The position numbers were made by a program, and so were the translations under genes. From an uncultured Lachnospira sp. (GTDB lineage Bacteria > Bacillota > Clostridia > Lachnospirales > Lachnospiraceae), in the NCBI GenBank assembly GCA_946186125.1, contig CAMHLZ010000006.1, positions 1 through 64,000 of the forward strand: a DNA stretch of 64,000 nucleotides, in the 5' to 3' direction. Of the stretch, positions 44,087-53,526 are shown piece after piece. The notes beneath the pieces were generated by a model. That model saw only the letters and a list, made by a program, of their open reading frames with translations. It ran no database searches and was not told the origin of the DNA. Numbering within the stretch: position 1 is the first letter of the stretch; every line of letters begins with the position of its first letter.

Positions 44087-46772
44087 TGAATATAGAAAGG
44101 GAATGGAATTTATAATGAAGTATAACGGACTTACAGATAAAGAGGTTGAAGAATCCAGAGAAAAGTATGGTTCCAACGAGATACCTGATTCGGAACCGAC
44201 TACATTCTGGCAGGAATTTAAAGAGACATTTGGCGATCCTATGATAAAGATTTTGCTGGTTATTGCAGCTCTTATGATTGCGATGTTTTTCTTTGGATAT
44301 GCAGAAATATACGAGCCTCTTGGAACGATAGTGGCAGTTCTTATCGTTGCTACTGTATCTGCAAAGACAGGAGTGGCAAGTGATACAAAGTATCGTGAAT
44401 TAAAAGACAACGCTGAGAAAGATAAATGTAAGGTTTATCGTAACGGTGTTGTTGCAGTAATTGATGTTGATGAGGTAGTTGTAGGAGATAAGGTTCTTCT
44501 TCAGTCAGGAGATAAGGTTCCTGCAGACGGAGTTCTTGTATCAGGCAATCTAAAAGTAAATAACTCAGCATTAAACGGTGAAGCTGAAGAGTGTAAAAAG
44601 AGTGCGGCTGATGACGGATTTGAACTTCCGGAAGATATAACGGGTGATACATTTGTTGATGCACATTCTTTATTCAGAGGTGCAGTAATATTTGACGGCG
44701 AAGGTATCTTGGATGTCAGAAAAGTCGGCTTAAAGACTATGATGGGTAAGATGGCTGAGGAAATGCAGGAGGATGAACCGGACTCACCACTTAAAGTCAA
44801 GCTTGCTAAGCTTGCAGGACAGATTTCTACTTTTGGTTATATCGGTGCATCAGTGATTGCATTGTTATATATTATGTATTTCATCGTAAATGCGGGTGGC
44901 GTATCTGCATATTTTTCACTGGGATTTGAGCATATAATCAAGGATGTGGTTGATGCTGTTTCTCTTGCGGTTGTTATCATTGTGTGCGCGGTACCGGAAG
45001 GTCTTCCGCTTATGATATCTCTTGTATTGATGCAGAATACAAGTAAGATGCTTGACCATAACGTTCTTGTGCGTAAAGCAGAAGGTATAGAGACAGCCGG
45101 TTCTTTAAATATTTTATTTAGCGATAAGACAGGTACTATTACAAAGGGTAGTCTTGAAGTTGTGGAATTTTTCCTTGCAAATACAAATGTTATTGATATT
45201 CCTGATTTAGGAAAGCATGGAAAAGTAAAGGGATTGATTGACCTTGCCATCGGCAAGAATTCACAGTCTTTGTTTGATGATTCTCATAAGGTTATCGGCG
45301 GTAATGCCACTGATCAGGCTTTGATGAAGTTCCTCGGTGAGGAGACGTTTAAAGCGCTTGAACAGAGCAGTGAATGTAAAGTGACAAATCATCAGGGATT
45401 CAATTCTACTAATAAGTTCAGTCAGGTAAGAATTGAAAATATTGGAAAGACATTGTATAAGGGTGCTCCTGAGCGTCTGTTAGCCAATGCAAAAAAATAT
45501 CTTGATGAGGATGGCAATGTTAAAGATATTGATATGGCTAAGCTCAACAAGAAGATTGATGCACTTGCAGATAAAGCCATGAGAGTGCTTGCTTTTGGAT
45601 ATTCTGAAAAAGATATGACAGAAAATGCCATAAATGATGATGTTGTTTTAATTGGCCTTGTTGCTATCCGTGATGATGTGCGAGCAGAAGCAAGAGACGC
45701 CATTAAGGAAGTCCAGGGAGCAGGTATCCAGGTTGTTATGATTACGGGTGACCGTCTTGAGACAGCTGTTGCCATTGCAAAGGATGCCGGACTTGTTCAA
45801 AGCGATGAAGATAAAGCAATTACTTCTATGGAACTTAATAAAATGACTGATGATGAGGTTAAGGAAATGATTCCTCACATCCGAGTTATTGCAAGAGCTC
45901 TTCCTACGGATAAATCCCGTATGGTAAGACTTTGCCAGGAACTGAATCTTGTAGTCGGTATGACCGGTGACGGTGTAAATGATTCGCCTGCACTTAAGCG
46001 TGCTGATGTCGGATTTGCCATGGGAAGCGGTACGGAAGCTGCTAAGGAAGCCGGAAAGATTGTTATCCTTGATGATAACTTTAAATCAATAAAGGATGCT
46101 ATACTTTATGGTAGAACAATTTATCATAATATTTTGAAGTTCTGTAAATTCCAGCTCGTAATTAATGTTGCGGCTGTAGTTGTAAGTGCAATTGCCCCAT
46201 TCTTCGGAGTAGAAGAACCTCTTAAGGTAACACATTTACTTTTTGTAAATCTTGTTATGGACGGTCTTGGTGCCATCATGCTTGGTAACGAGCCTGCACA
46301 TGAAAAATATATGACCGAAAAACCTCGTCGCAGAGATGAGAGCATTATCAGCAAAGCTATGGCTTCGCAGATTCTTATTATGGCTGCATGGCTGATTGCG
46401 ATAAGTTTTGTATATTTAAAAGCACCTGTTATCAAAAATGTTTTTGATAATGAGAAACAGCATTTAACAGGATATTTTGTATTATTTATCGTCAGTGCTT
46501 TGTTTAACGGTTTCAACGTCAGAGATGAGAAGTATGGAATATTCAAAGGTCTTGATGAAAATACAGGATTTTTGAAGGTATTCTTCACGATTATCGTTGT
46601 ACAGGCTGCCATAGTTAATGCGGCTTTGGTTCCTGTAAATGTGTTTAAGTGGATTGGTGAAATGTTCAGTTGTACTCCGTTTGGCGTAAAGGGCTGGGTG
46701 TTAGTCGTACTTTTTGCAGTTACCATGATACCGGTAGATTTGGTAAGAAAAATTTTTGTTAAGGAAAATTAG
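44067..46772 (+). CDS. P-type Ca2+-transporting ATPase (P2 type)
   Basis: Pumps Ca2+ out of the cytoplasm with ATP. Family motifs: phosphorylation site SDKTGTITKGS, TGE-like actuator loop here LNGEAEECKK, Ca2+-site helix VCAVPEGLPL, hinge TGDGVNDSPALKRADVGFAMG, and about ten membrane helices. The actuator motif is NGE instead of TGE. ATG 44067 has the best ribosome site (GGGAGGG); homologues usually begin at the internal ATG 44115 (MKYNGLTDKEVEESR), so that start is also possible. Position after terD genes with Ca2+-binding loops suggests joint calcium handling under stress. Confidence 0.92.
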   Translation: MSSPNCHEYRKGMEFIMKYNGLTDKEVEESREKYGSNEIPDSEPTTFWQEFKETFGDPMIKILLVIAALMIAMFFFGYAEIYEPLGTIVAVLIVATVSAKTGVASDTKYRELKDNAEKDKCKVYRNGVVAVIDVDEVVVGDKVLLQSGDKVPADGVLVSGNLKVNNSALNGEAEECKKSAADDGFELPEDITGDTFVDAHSLFRGAVIFDGEGILDVRKVGLKTMMGKMAEEMQEDEPDSPLKVKLAKLAGQISTFGYIGASVIALLYIMYFIVNAGGVSAYFSLGFEHIIKDVVDAVSLAVVIIVCAVPEGLPLMISLVLMQNTSKMLDHNVLVRKAEGIETAGSLNILFSDKTGTITKGSLEVVEFFLANTNVIDIPDLGKHGKVKGLIDLAIGKNSQSLFDDSHKVIGGNATDQALMKFLGEETFKALEQSSECKVTNHQGFNSTNKFSQVRIENIGKTLYKGAPERLLANAKKYLDEDGNVKDIDMAKLNKKIDALADKAMRVLAFGYSEKDMTENAINDDVVLIGLVAIRDDVRAEARDAIKEVQGAGIQVVMITGDRLETAVAIAKDAGLVQSDEDKAITSMELNKMTDDEVKEMIPHIRVIARALPTDKSRMVRLCQELNLVVGMTGDGVNDSPALKRADVGFAMGSGTEAAKEAGKIVILDDNFKSIKDAILYGRTIYHNILKFCKFQLVINVAAVVVSAIAPFFGVEEPLKVTHLLFVNLVMDGLGAIMLGNEPAHEKYMTEKPRRRDESIISKAMASQILIMAAWLIAISFVYLKAPVIKNVFDNEKQHLTGYFVLFIVSALFNGFNVRDEKYGIFKGLDENTGFLKVFFTIIVVQAAIVNAALVPVNVFKWIGEMFSCTPFGVKGWVLVVLFAVTMIPVDLVRKIFVKEN

Positions 46773-46776
46773 AAAC

Positions 46777-47523
46777 ATGCATATATTTCATTCTGATTTG
46801 GACAACACAATTATATATTCATATAAGCATGATATTGGTTCTGATAAGAAAAATGTAGAAGTTTATCAGGGGCGTGAGATTTCGTTTATCACTTCGCGTA
46901 CCTATGAACTTTTACAGAAGGTTGTGGACAGGGTGCTTTTTGTGCCCACCACAACCAGAACCATAGAACAGTATGAGCGGATTAACCTTGGAATCGGCAT
47001 GCCGAAATATGCTTTGGTATGTAATGGGGGCGTTTTGCTTGAAAATGGAAAGGAAAATCAGGAGTGGTATGAGGAGTCGCGTGCCATAATTCTGGATTCT
47101 TCAGGCGAGATGAGAAATGCCCTTGATTTTCTTGAAAATGATGCAAGGCGGAAATTTGAATTAAGGTATATCAGAGAATTGTTTGTTTTTACAAAATGTT
47201 GTAATCCGGAAGAAGTTGTATGTGATTTGAAAAATCATCTTGATACATCTTTGGCAGATGTGTTTAATAACGGTGAGAAGGTTTATGTTCTTCCAAAGAA
47301 TCTGGATAAGGGAACAGCTGTTAAGCGGTTCAGGAAAAAAGTAGGCGGTGATTATGTTTTTGCAGCAGGTGACAGTGAATTTGATGTGTCGATGCTTGAG
47401 GCAGCCGACTTAGGAATTGCCCCGGAAAGCCTTAAGGAAAAGTGTAGCGATACTGCAGATATTACATGGATTAATTCTGATGAGCTGCTTGCTGAAAGAG
47501 CGCTTCAGATGATTACACAATAA
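46777..47523 (+). CDS. HAD-family hydrolase of the ter operon
   Basis: 248 aa from ATG 46777, 4 bp after the ATPase stop; an upstream in-frame codon at 46756 would overlap. Motif I FHSDLDNTI, motif II VPTTTRT, motif III FAAGDSEFDVSML with Lys in NLDKGTAV. Sucrose-phosphatase/Cof-like arrangement. HAD genes are standard members of Ter operons. Its last 11 bp overlap the 3' end of the convergent histidine kinase gene. Confidence 0.88.
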   Translation: MHIFHSDLDNTIIYSYKHDIGSDKKNVEVYQGREISFITSRTYELLQKVVDRVLFVPTTTRTIEQYERINLGIGMPKYALVCNGGVLLENGKENQEWYEESRAIILDSSGEMRNALDFLENDARRKFELRYIRELFVFTKCCNPEEVVCDLKNHLDTSLADVFNNGEKVYVLPKNLDKGTAVKRFRKKVGGDYVFAAGDSEFDVSMLEAADLGIAPESLKEKCSDTADITWINSDELLAERALQMITQ

Positions 47524-48250
47524 CTTCAAACACGATATATTTAATGCTGTCATATGTATGATTTAACACGATAATATCGCCCTTACGGTTATCTATTTTT
47601 TCTTTTAAAATTGACATTCCAAGACCATGTCCTTCTCCTTTTGTTGTGAAGTCTTTTGAAAACAGCACGTTTAAAAATTGTGGAGTGACGGAAGGTCCTG
47701 GATTTTCAACGCACAGGCAAAATTTGTTTGTCTTTTCGTCTTTGGAAACCGTTACATATATGGTGTCACCGGCACTTGAGGCTTCTATTGCATTATCAAG
47801 TAATATACCTGTTATGTCAGTCAGCTCTATATCAGAGCATCTTGTTTTAAACGTGAAATCTCTTAATTGGTATTTAATGAAGATTCCTTTAGTGGAGGCT
47901 TCATTTTTTTTGCTGTAAAAGAGGCTTGCAAGATATTTGTTTTTGAAATGAATTAACATGTATGTGTCTGACTCAGAGCTTTCAACCGTAATGACATATT
48001 CATTTAATGCCCGGGACAGTGACTCGTAATCGGTACAAAATTTTGTAAGATTTGAAATGGATGCAATTTTATTATTGTATAAATGCTGCTGTTTTCGGAT
48101 TTGTAAAATTATATCTTTGTCAAAATCTGCATGGTCATCATGCAGTTTTAATTTGTACGTCAGTATGGCAGCTGACACTAATATGGCAGCTGCCAGAAGT
48201 ATATCTATTTCTAATAATTCTATTGTATGTTCTAACATGGTGTGTATCAT
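47513..48250 (-). CDS. GHKL sensor histidine kinase (AgrC-like)
   Basis: 245 aa. One N-terminal membrane helix (~17-36), a helical linker with RKQQHLYNNKIASI (dimerisation/phosphoacceptor region, though without a clear His beyond H in QQHLYN), then the HATPase domain with N-box LLDNAIEAS and G-box GEGHGLG. AgrC proteins usually have five to seven membrane helices, so this sensor part is very short. Encoded 6 bp after its LytTR regulator. Confidence 0.85.
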   Translation of the reverse strand: MIHTMLEHTIELLEIDILLAAAILVSAAILTYKLKLHDDHADFDKDIILQIRKQQHLYNNKIASISNLTKFCTDYESLSRALNEYVITVESSESDTYMLIHFKNKYLASLFYSKKNEASTKGIFIKYQLRDFTFKTRCSDIELTDITGILLDNAIEASSAGDTIYVTVSKDEKTNKFCLCVENPGPSVTPQFLNVLFSKDFTTKGEGHGLGMSILKEKIDNRKGDIIVLNHTYDSIKYIVFEVIV

Positions 48251-48256
48251 AATTAT

Positions 48257-48961
48257 CTAATCTCCTCGGTCGAGTACGGCATTTAAGTATTCCCTGCCCA
48301 ATGGTATTATGTCTTTTAGTCCGCGTATTTTCACGAACTGTTCCTGATGGTTAATTTCCTGAATATATTTTGTGTTTATCACGTATGATTTTTGACACCT
48401 TGCGAAATTCGGCGGCAGTACATTACATAATGTTTTTAAGTTATATTGTCTTGAGCGATATTCTCCCATTTTGGTTGTGTAGTAAAGAATACGGCCGTAG
48501 GACTGTACGTATAATATGTCATTGAAATTCAGCTTTATCTGAATCCTGTCTAATGTGCGTATCGTAAAGCTGTTGTCAGACTGAAATATATTGTCTAACT
48601 GTCGGAATACATCTTTTTTGCTATATGGTTTTGTAAGATATGCGTAGCAATGATACTTGTTTATTGCGGTAAAAATATGTTCCGGATATCCTGTCACGAA
48701 TATGATTGGGATGTTTTTGTGCCTGATAGAGTGTAACATTTTGCCTGCAAATTTCAGACCGTCTGTGTTGTCAGTATGGCTGCCTATGGAGATATCAAGG
48801 AAAAATGCAGAGAATTGTTCTGATGAGTTAATGTATGTCATGGCGCTTTCTATGTTAGCGGCCATATATACTTTTAAGTCTCCACAATAATCTAATATTT
48901 GTTTTCCAAGTGCCTTTGCCTGTATGAGATCATCCTCAAGTATCATTATCGAATTATTCAT
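48257..48961 (-). CDS. LytTR-family response regulator
   Basis: 234 aa from ATG 48961 with GAGGG upstream; ATG 48970 is an alternative. Receiver domain: LEDD (acidic pair), FFLDISIG (phosphoacceptor Asp), VTGYPEH and TKPYSKKD (Lys). LytTR DNA-binding domain: FNDILYVQSYGRILYYTT and FARCQKSYVINTKYIQEI. Divergent from csrA-flagellin with a 181-bp gap, so these genes may be among its targets (inference). Confidence 0.92.
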   Translation of the reverse strand: MNNSIMILEDDLIQAKALGKQILDYCGDLKVYMAANIESAMTYINSSEQFSAFFLDISIGSHTDNTDGLKFAGKMLHSIRHKNIPIIFVTGYPEHIFTAINKYHCYAYLTKPYSKKDVFRQLDNIFQSDNSFTIRTLDRIQIKLNFNDILYVQSYGRILYYTTKMGEYRSRQYNLKTLCNVLPPNFARCQKSYVINTKYIQEINHQEQFVKIRGLKDIIPLGREYLNAVLDRGD

Positions 48962-49029
48962 CTTTTTCATCCCTCGTAGTAAATTCATTTATATTCTAAC
49001 ATAAGAATACACTTGATGGTTCTAATTAC

Positions 49030-49059
49030 ATTACCGAAAAAGTGTAGTTTATTACCGGA
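49030..49059. promoter_or_regulatory. direct repeat ATTACCGRA, 21-bp period
   Basis: ATTACCGAA at 49030-49038 and ATTACCGGA at 49051-49059, exactly 21 bp apart (two helical turns), between the divergent LytTR regulator and csrA. Spacing is like that of LytTR-binding direct repeats, but the sequence does not match the known AgrA consensus. Confidence 0.4.
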
Positions 49060-49085
49060 ATAGAGAAAAATTTGTCGAAATTTGG

Positions 49086-49110
49086 TAAATTAGTTTTAAG
49101 AAACAGATAG
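49086..49110 (+). promoter_or_regulatory. candidate flagellar sigma (SigD/FliA-type) promoter
   Basis: TAAA at 49086-49089, 14-bp spacer, CAGATAG at 49104-49110, compared with TAAA-N14-16-CCGATAT. It lies 33 bp before csrA. Confidence 0.5.
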
Positions 49111-49142
49111 GTAACAGCGTATCATACAAGGAGGTATGGATT

Positions 49143-49418
49143 ATGTTGAAGTTGTCGGTAAAACCGGGGGAATATCTGCAAATTGGCGAGGATGTGAAAG
49201 TGATTTTCACAGGGGGGTCCTCTAACAATTTGAGAGTTCTGGTGGATGCTCCGAAGGAATTGAATATTGCGAGAAGCAGAGCGATGGAGAAACATGGTCT
49301 TGTGGACAAGAATGAGGACAGACGATATGAGAAGGATAGGGATTTGTCCATCGAGGCGAAGGAGAAAATCAGAGCTATTATCATGGAGGATAAAAAGAAG
49401 TCGGGGTTTGATTTTTAG
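49143..49418 (+). CDS. csrA: carbon storage / translational regulator CsrA
   Basis: 91 aa. N-terminal strand pattern MLKLSVKPGEYLQIGEDVKVIF and the RNA-binding LRVLVDAPKELNIARSRA identify CsrA. The C-terminal ~40-residue charged tail is longer than in E. coli CsrA. AAGGAGG upstream. It directly precedes the flagellin gene, whose leader contains a candidate CsrA hairpin, so repression of flagellin translation is likely, as in Bacillus subtilis hag. No FliW gene is in the window. Confidence 0.9.
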   Translation: MLKLSVKPGEYLQIGEDVKVIFTGGSSNNLRVLVDAPKELNIARSRAMEKHGLVDKNEDRRYEKDRDLSIEAKEKIRAIIMEDKKKSGFDF

Positions 49419-49483
49419 GTAATAATGCGTGCCGGCCATGGGGGCGTGCTTATTATATATAGTAACAATTATATAACGAGTCA

Positions 49484-49528
49484 GGGAACGGATTCCCGGA
49501 CAATTAAAATTTTTATTTACACGGAGGT
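49484..49528 (+). promoter_or_regulatory. candidate CsrA-binding sites in the flagellin leader
   Basis: Hairpin GGGAA-CGGA-TTCCC (49484-49497) displays GGA in its loop, the canonical CsrA target. A second GGA motif is the ribosome site ACGGAGGT at 49521-49528. Paired sites, one over the ribosome site, are the usual arrangement for CsrA repression. Confidence 0.6.
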
Positions 49529-49535
49529 AGATATT

Positions 49536-51203
49536 ATGGTAGTACAGCACAATATGCAGGCAATTAATGCCAACAGAATGTTAAACGTTACTTCAGGAGC
49601 ACAGGCTAAGTCAACTGAGAAGTTGTCTTCAGGTTACAGAATCAACAGAGCAGCAGATGATGCAGCAGGTCTTTCTATTTCAGAGAAGATGAGAAAGCAG
49701 ATTAAAGGTCTTTCACAGGCTTCTAAGAATGCGCAGGATGGTGTGTCTTGTGTACAGACTGCTGAGGGTGCATTGAATGAGATTCATTCTATGTTACAGA
49801 GAATGAATGAGTTGGCTGTTCAGTCTTCAAATGAGACTAACTCAGAATCTGACCGTAAGGCAATTCAGGACGAAATTAATCAGTTGACAACTGAGATTGA
49901 TAGAGTTTCTGAGACTACAAAGTTCAATGAAACATATCTTTTGAAGGGGTCTGGGGATAAGAGTGCTAAGGTTAAGGCTGAGGCAACGATTGGTACGACG
50001 ACACAGAAGGCAACAACTGTTGCTGCTAAGGGAAATATATTTGAAGGAACTGTTGCTAGTACATTAGCAGATGGAACAGAGGATACTGCTACAGTAACAT
50101 ATAAAGATGCAGATGGAAAGACCAGAACTAAGGATGTAACATTTAAGGTTGGTCAGGACGATAAAGCAACAGCTGCTAGTCTTGCAAAAGCTATTAGCGA
50201 AGACGATGATCTTGGTAAGATTTTCAGTGGAAGCTCTGATGGAACTAAGTTGAGTGTAGAGTCTAAGTTGGATGGTAATAAGACGGATGATACGAAGAAT
50301 GCGATTGATAGCATTAAGTTTAAGTCAGCAGCAGGATCTTTAAAGACAATGGATATTACTGGAACAAAAACTGCAGCAGTGGGTGAGTCTGTTAGCTTTG
50401 ATTTGATGAAATCAGATGGAACAGGTAGCTTTGATCTTAAATCAGGAAATTCGGTAACAATAGATGGTAAAACATACACATTTGATCCAGCAAAGAGTAG
50501 TACAACAGATGATGCTAATACATTTGATTCGATAACACATTTACAGGAGTTGCTTGGTGATGATTATGAGGTATCATTAACTTTTGAGCAGACTTGGACA
50601 AATAATTCTGATCCAACAGATGTAGTATTAGAATCGGGTAAGGTAAAAAGTGGTGCAAATGGAGAAGATAAAGTAATTACTAGCTTGGCAGCTGGTGATT
50701 TTGATAATGTAAGTTCTACAAAATCTGGTTATACTCCGAGTGATAAACAAATGTCTCTTACGATTGCACGCAAAGCTAACGTAGACGTAACAGATGCTCT
50801 TAAACTTGATCTTCAGGTAGGTGCTGACGGTACAGAGGATAACAAGATTTCTGTGGAAATCGACGCTATGAGCGCAAGAGGATTAGGAATTGACGGTTTG
50901 AAAGTTGATGGCTCAGACAGCAAGAATGCAGATGCAGCTATTGATACAATCGCAAGTGCTATCCAGAAGGTATCTGACCAGCGTTCAGCACTCGGTGCAG
51001 TTCAGAACAGATTAGAGCATACAATATCAAATCTTGATAACGTAGTAGAGAACACCACATCAGCTGAATCACGTATCAGAGATACAGATATGGCAGAAGA
51101 GATGGTTAACTACTCTAAGAATAACATTCTTGCACAGGCAGGTCAGTCAATGCTTGCACAGGCAAATCAGTCAACACAGGGTGTATTATCACTCCTTGGC
51201 TAA
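49536..51203 (+). CDS. flagellin
   Basis: Filament protein, 555 aa. ATG 49536 after ACGGAGGT; the in-frame start at 49425 is not used. Conserved N-terminal D0/D1 ([15 protein letters not shown] through [19 protein letters not shown]) and C-terminal D1/D0 ([37 protein letters not shown]). The centre (residues ~150-440) is a variable, Asp/Lys/Thr-rich D2/D3 insertion unlike the ends. Translation is probably controlled by CsrA. Confidence 0.96.
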   Translation: MVVQHNMQAINANRMLNVTSGAQAKSTEKLSSGYRINRAADDAAGLSISEKMRKQIKGLSQASKNAQDGVSCVQTAEGALNEIHSMLQRMNELAVQSSNETNSESDRKAIQDEINQLTTEIDRVSETTKFNETYLLKGSGDKSAKVKAEATIGTTTQKATTVAAKGNIFEGTVASTLADGTEDTATVTYKDADGKTRTKDVTFKVGQDDKATAASLAKAISEDDDLGKIFSGSSDGTKLSVESKLDGNKTDDTKNAIDSIKFKSAAGSLKTMDITGTKTAAVGESVSFDLMKSDGTGSFDLKSGNSVTIDGKTYTFDPAKSSTTDDANTFDSITHLQELLGDDYEVSLTFEQTWTNNSDPTDVVLESGKVKSGANGEDKVITSLAAGDFDNVSSTKSGYTPSDKQMSLTIARKANVDVTDALKLDLQVGADGTEDNKISVEIDAMSARGLGIDGLKVDGSDSKNADAAIDTIASAIQKVSDQRSALGAVQNRLEHTISNLDNVVENTTSAESRIRDTDMAEEMVNYSKNNILAQAGQSMLAQANQSTQGVLSLLG

Positions 51204-51218
51204 TGATTTTATACAAAG

Positions 51219-51257
51219 GTGGAGAGGTCTTAAAGGCTTCTTCACTTTTTTTATAAT
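51219..51257 (+). terminator. terminator of flagellin
   Basis: GTGGAGAGG pairs with CTTCTTCAC, followed by seven T. The same hairpin recurs after the flagellin remnant at 53370-53400. Confidence 0.75.
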
Positions 51258-51330
51258 CAATCGTCACCGTCATTTCACAGAAACAAATCATCTTTATTTC
51301 GCCTATTTCTTTAAGATTTCCTTTTGGGGT

Positions 51331-51995
51331 AACATTTTTCTGATTTCTCCTTCCGGAAAATATCATGAGTCATATAATATGCGGAAATTCCCGTTTTAGA
51401 TGACATTTTTTTCAGAAATTTCCTTGGAGGAATTTTTAAGAGTCATATAATATGCGGATATTTCCATTTTATATGACAATTAATCTTGAAATTTCTTTGT
51501 GGAAAATATCATGAGTCATATAATATGCGGATATTTCCATTTTATATGGCATTTCTTTCAGAAATTTCCTTGGGGGAATTATTAAGAGTCATATAATATG
51601 CGGAAATTCCCGTTTTAGATGACATTTTTTTCAGAAATTTCCTTGGGGGAATTATTAAGAGTCATATAATATGCGGAAATTCCCATTTTATATGACATTT
51701 TTTTCAGAAATTTCCTTGGAGAAATTTTTAAGAGTCATATAATATGCGGATATTTCCATTTTAGATGACAATTAATCTTGAAATTTCTTTTTGGAAAATA
51801 TCATGAGTCATATAATATGCGGAAATTCCCGTTTTAGATGACATCTTTTTCAGAAATTTCCTTGGGGGAATTATTAAGAGTCATATAATATGCGAAATTT
51901 TCCATTTTAGATGACAATTAATCTTGAAATTTCCTTGGGGAGATTTTTAAGAGTCATATAATATGCAGAAATTCCCATTTTAGATGACATTTTTT
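51331..51995. repeat. tandem array of nine 73-bp units
   Basis: GTCATATAATATGC starts at 51369, 51442, 51515, 51588, 51661, 51734, 51807, 51880 and 51953: exactly 73 bp each time (copy eight ends GCGAAATTT, copy nine GCAG). A degenerate partial copy precedes it. Each unit has a 36-bp dyad (GTCATATAA...TTATATGAC in some copies) around GGAAATTCC, then one of two linkers: A (ACATTTTTTTCAGAAATTTC) or B (ACAATTAATCTTGAAATTTC), in the order A B A A A B A B. Some hairpins are followed by T-runs and each contains TATAAT. 73 is not a multiple of 3, and no gene is seen. Confidence 0.92.
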
Positions 51996-52308
51996 GCTTT
52001 CTTCTTCGCCAGATTATTAAGTTTTTAAAAATAAAAGCAAGACCCTGACCAGCCATTGAACTACAAGTTCAATGACAAATGATTAACAATTGCTTATAAT
52101 TAAAATACATGAAATTAAAATTCAACCGGAGGTGAACCTTAAAACAAAAGATACACTTAAAAAACTTCAGATGAACATTGCAAATTATGCGATAATACAG
52201 CAAAAAAAACGGCAAAAATATGTCGGATTACCTCAAAGTTTTACGCACAACAGTAACTTGACATAGCCGGAAAAAAAGGTATAGACTTGTAAGGAGAGGA
52301 GCAAACAA
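51996..52308 (+). other. non-coding gap, with a weak small ORF
   Basis: About 310 bp. A GTG-started 44-codon frame at 52132-52266 (contains NYAIIQQKKRQKYVGLPQSF) lies after GGAG, but the spacing is poor and no family is recognised. TTCAATGA/TCATTGAA-like pairing occurs around 52056-52075 (CATTGAAC and GTTCAATG). The region otherwise appears empty. Confidence 0.35.
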
Positions 52309-53232
52309 ATGTCAGAGAAGACAAAAGCAATTGAGACATCAGAAGCAAATGATAAGGTGCAAATAAACCGAGAACACAAAGACAGACTTTTCAAATTCAT
52401 ATTTGGAAATGAAGAACATAAAGAATGGACTCTGAGCCTGTATAACGCAGTTAACGGTTCTAATTATACAGATAAGGATGAGATCAAATTCAACACAATA
52501 GAAAATGTTGTTTACATGAGCATGAAAAATGATTTATCATTTTTGGTAGGAAACAGTATAAGTTTTTATGAACAGCAATCTACCTACAATCCAAACATGC
52601 CGATAAGATTCTTAATATATTCGGGAATGGTATATGCAAAACATATAACAGACAAAGGTGAAATTCATCTTTACAGTCAGAGTCAGCAAAAAGTGCCTGC
52701 ACCAAAGTGCATATGTTTTTATAATGGCAGGGATGATAAAGAAGATAAGATAATACTGAGATTTTCAGACATGTTTGAAAAGCAGGAAGATTCAGATATC
52801 GAAGTAAAGGTAACCATGCTGAATATTAATTATGGTCACAACAAAGAATTGTTAAATGCATGTAAGCCATTACAGGAATATTCATTACTTGTAGATAATA
52901 TAAGAACATTTGAGGAAGAATATACATTAGAAGAAGCGGTTGATAAGGCAATCGATGAGTTACCGGAAGAATCAGTAATAAAACCGTTTTTATTAAGTAA
53001 TAGAGCGGAGGTTAAAAGAATGTGCTTAACAGAATATGACGAAGCAAGGATAATGGCTGAGCAAAGACAAGATGGATATGATGAGGGCAAAAAAGATGGA
53101 TATAAGAATGGAGAAAGCAGAAGCTTTAAATTAATTGCCCAATTAACAAAAGAAAAAAGATATGAAGATATATTAATAGCGGAAAAGGATAAGGAATATA
53201 GAGAAAAGCTATATAAAGAGTTTGGTATATAA
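52309..53232 (+). CDS. Rpn-family PD-(D/E)XK nuclease (transposase-like)
   Basis: 307 aa, GGAGAGGAG upstream of ATG 52309. Lachnospiraceae-type Rpn protein: HKDRLFKFIFGNEEHKEWTLSLYNAVNG, MSMKNDLSFLVGNSISFYEQQSTYNPN (Asp and E-x-Q of the nuclease core) and PIRFLIYSG. The C-terminus is a charged helix containing YDEGKKDGYKNGESR. Rpn proteins promote recombination in E. coli and may act in phage defence or rearrangement. It lies between the flagellin gene with its repeat array and a copy of the flagellin 3' end. Confidence 0.85.
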   Translation: MSEKTKAIETSEANDKVQINREHKDRLFKFIFGNEEHKEWTLSLYNAVNGSNYTDKDEIKFNTIENVVYMSMKNDLSFLVGNSISFYEQQSTYNPNMPIRFLIYSGMVYAKHITDKGEIHLYSQSQQKVPAPKCICFYNGRDDKEDKIILRFSDMFEKQEDSDIEVKVTMLNINYGHNKELLNACKPLQEYSLLVDNIRTFEEEYTLEEAVDKAIDELPEESVIKPFLLSNRAEVKRMCLTEYDEARIMAEQRQDGYDEGKKDGYKNGESRSFKLIAQLTKEKRYEDILIAEKDKEYREKLYKEFGI

Positions 53233-53240
53233 ATTGACCT

Positions 53241-53400
53241 ATCGCGTATCAGAGATACAGATATGGCAGAAGAGATGGTTAACTACTCTAAGAATAACAT
53301 TCTTGCTCTGGCAAATCAGTCAACATAGTGTGTATTATAACTCCCTGGCTAATGAATTTATACAAAAGTGGAGAAGTCTTAAAGGCATCTTCACTTTTTG
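53241..53400 (+). pseudogene. duplicated 3' end of a flagellin gene
   Basis: Nearly identical to the flagellin C-terminus and its terminator (51064-51257): it shares CGTATCAGAGATACAGATAT, then the [15 protein letters not shown] codons, SLANEF-type 3' sequence and the hairpin. It lacks 24 bp (a repeated QAGQSMLA unit) and carries a CAG-to-TAG change. The rest of the gene is missing. Confidence 0.9.
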
Positions 53401-53427
53401 TAATTGTACAGAGCTAAGAAAATTCAG

Positions 53428-53457
53428 AAGAAAAGCACTTTTTGAAGTGCTTTTTCT
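53428..53457 (+). terminator. terminator-like hairpin
   Basis: AAAAGCACTT/AAGTGCTTTT with a 4-nt loop and flanking A and T runs. Possibly bidirectional. Confidence 0.8.
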
Positions 53458-53526
53458 TAAATTAATTTCATTTTATGTGAATGGTAGGTTTATCGTTTAA
53501 ATTGAATTGAAAAATAAAAATTATAC

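Noticed and set aside
51331..51995. CRISPR array
   Set aside because: The regular 73-bp period superficially fits repeat-spacer structure, but the segments between cores are themselves only two recurring sequence types, and no cas gene is nearby.
53222..53500. 92-codon ORF after the Rpn gene
   Set aside because: It is an out-of-frame reading of the duplicated flagellin tail and its terminator.
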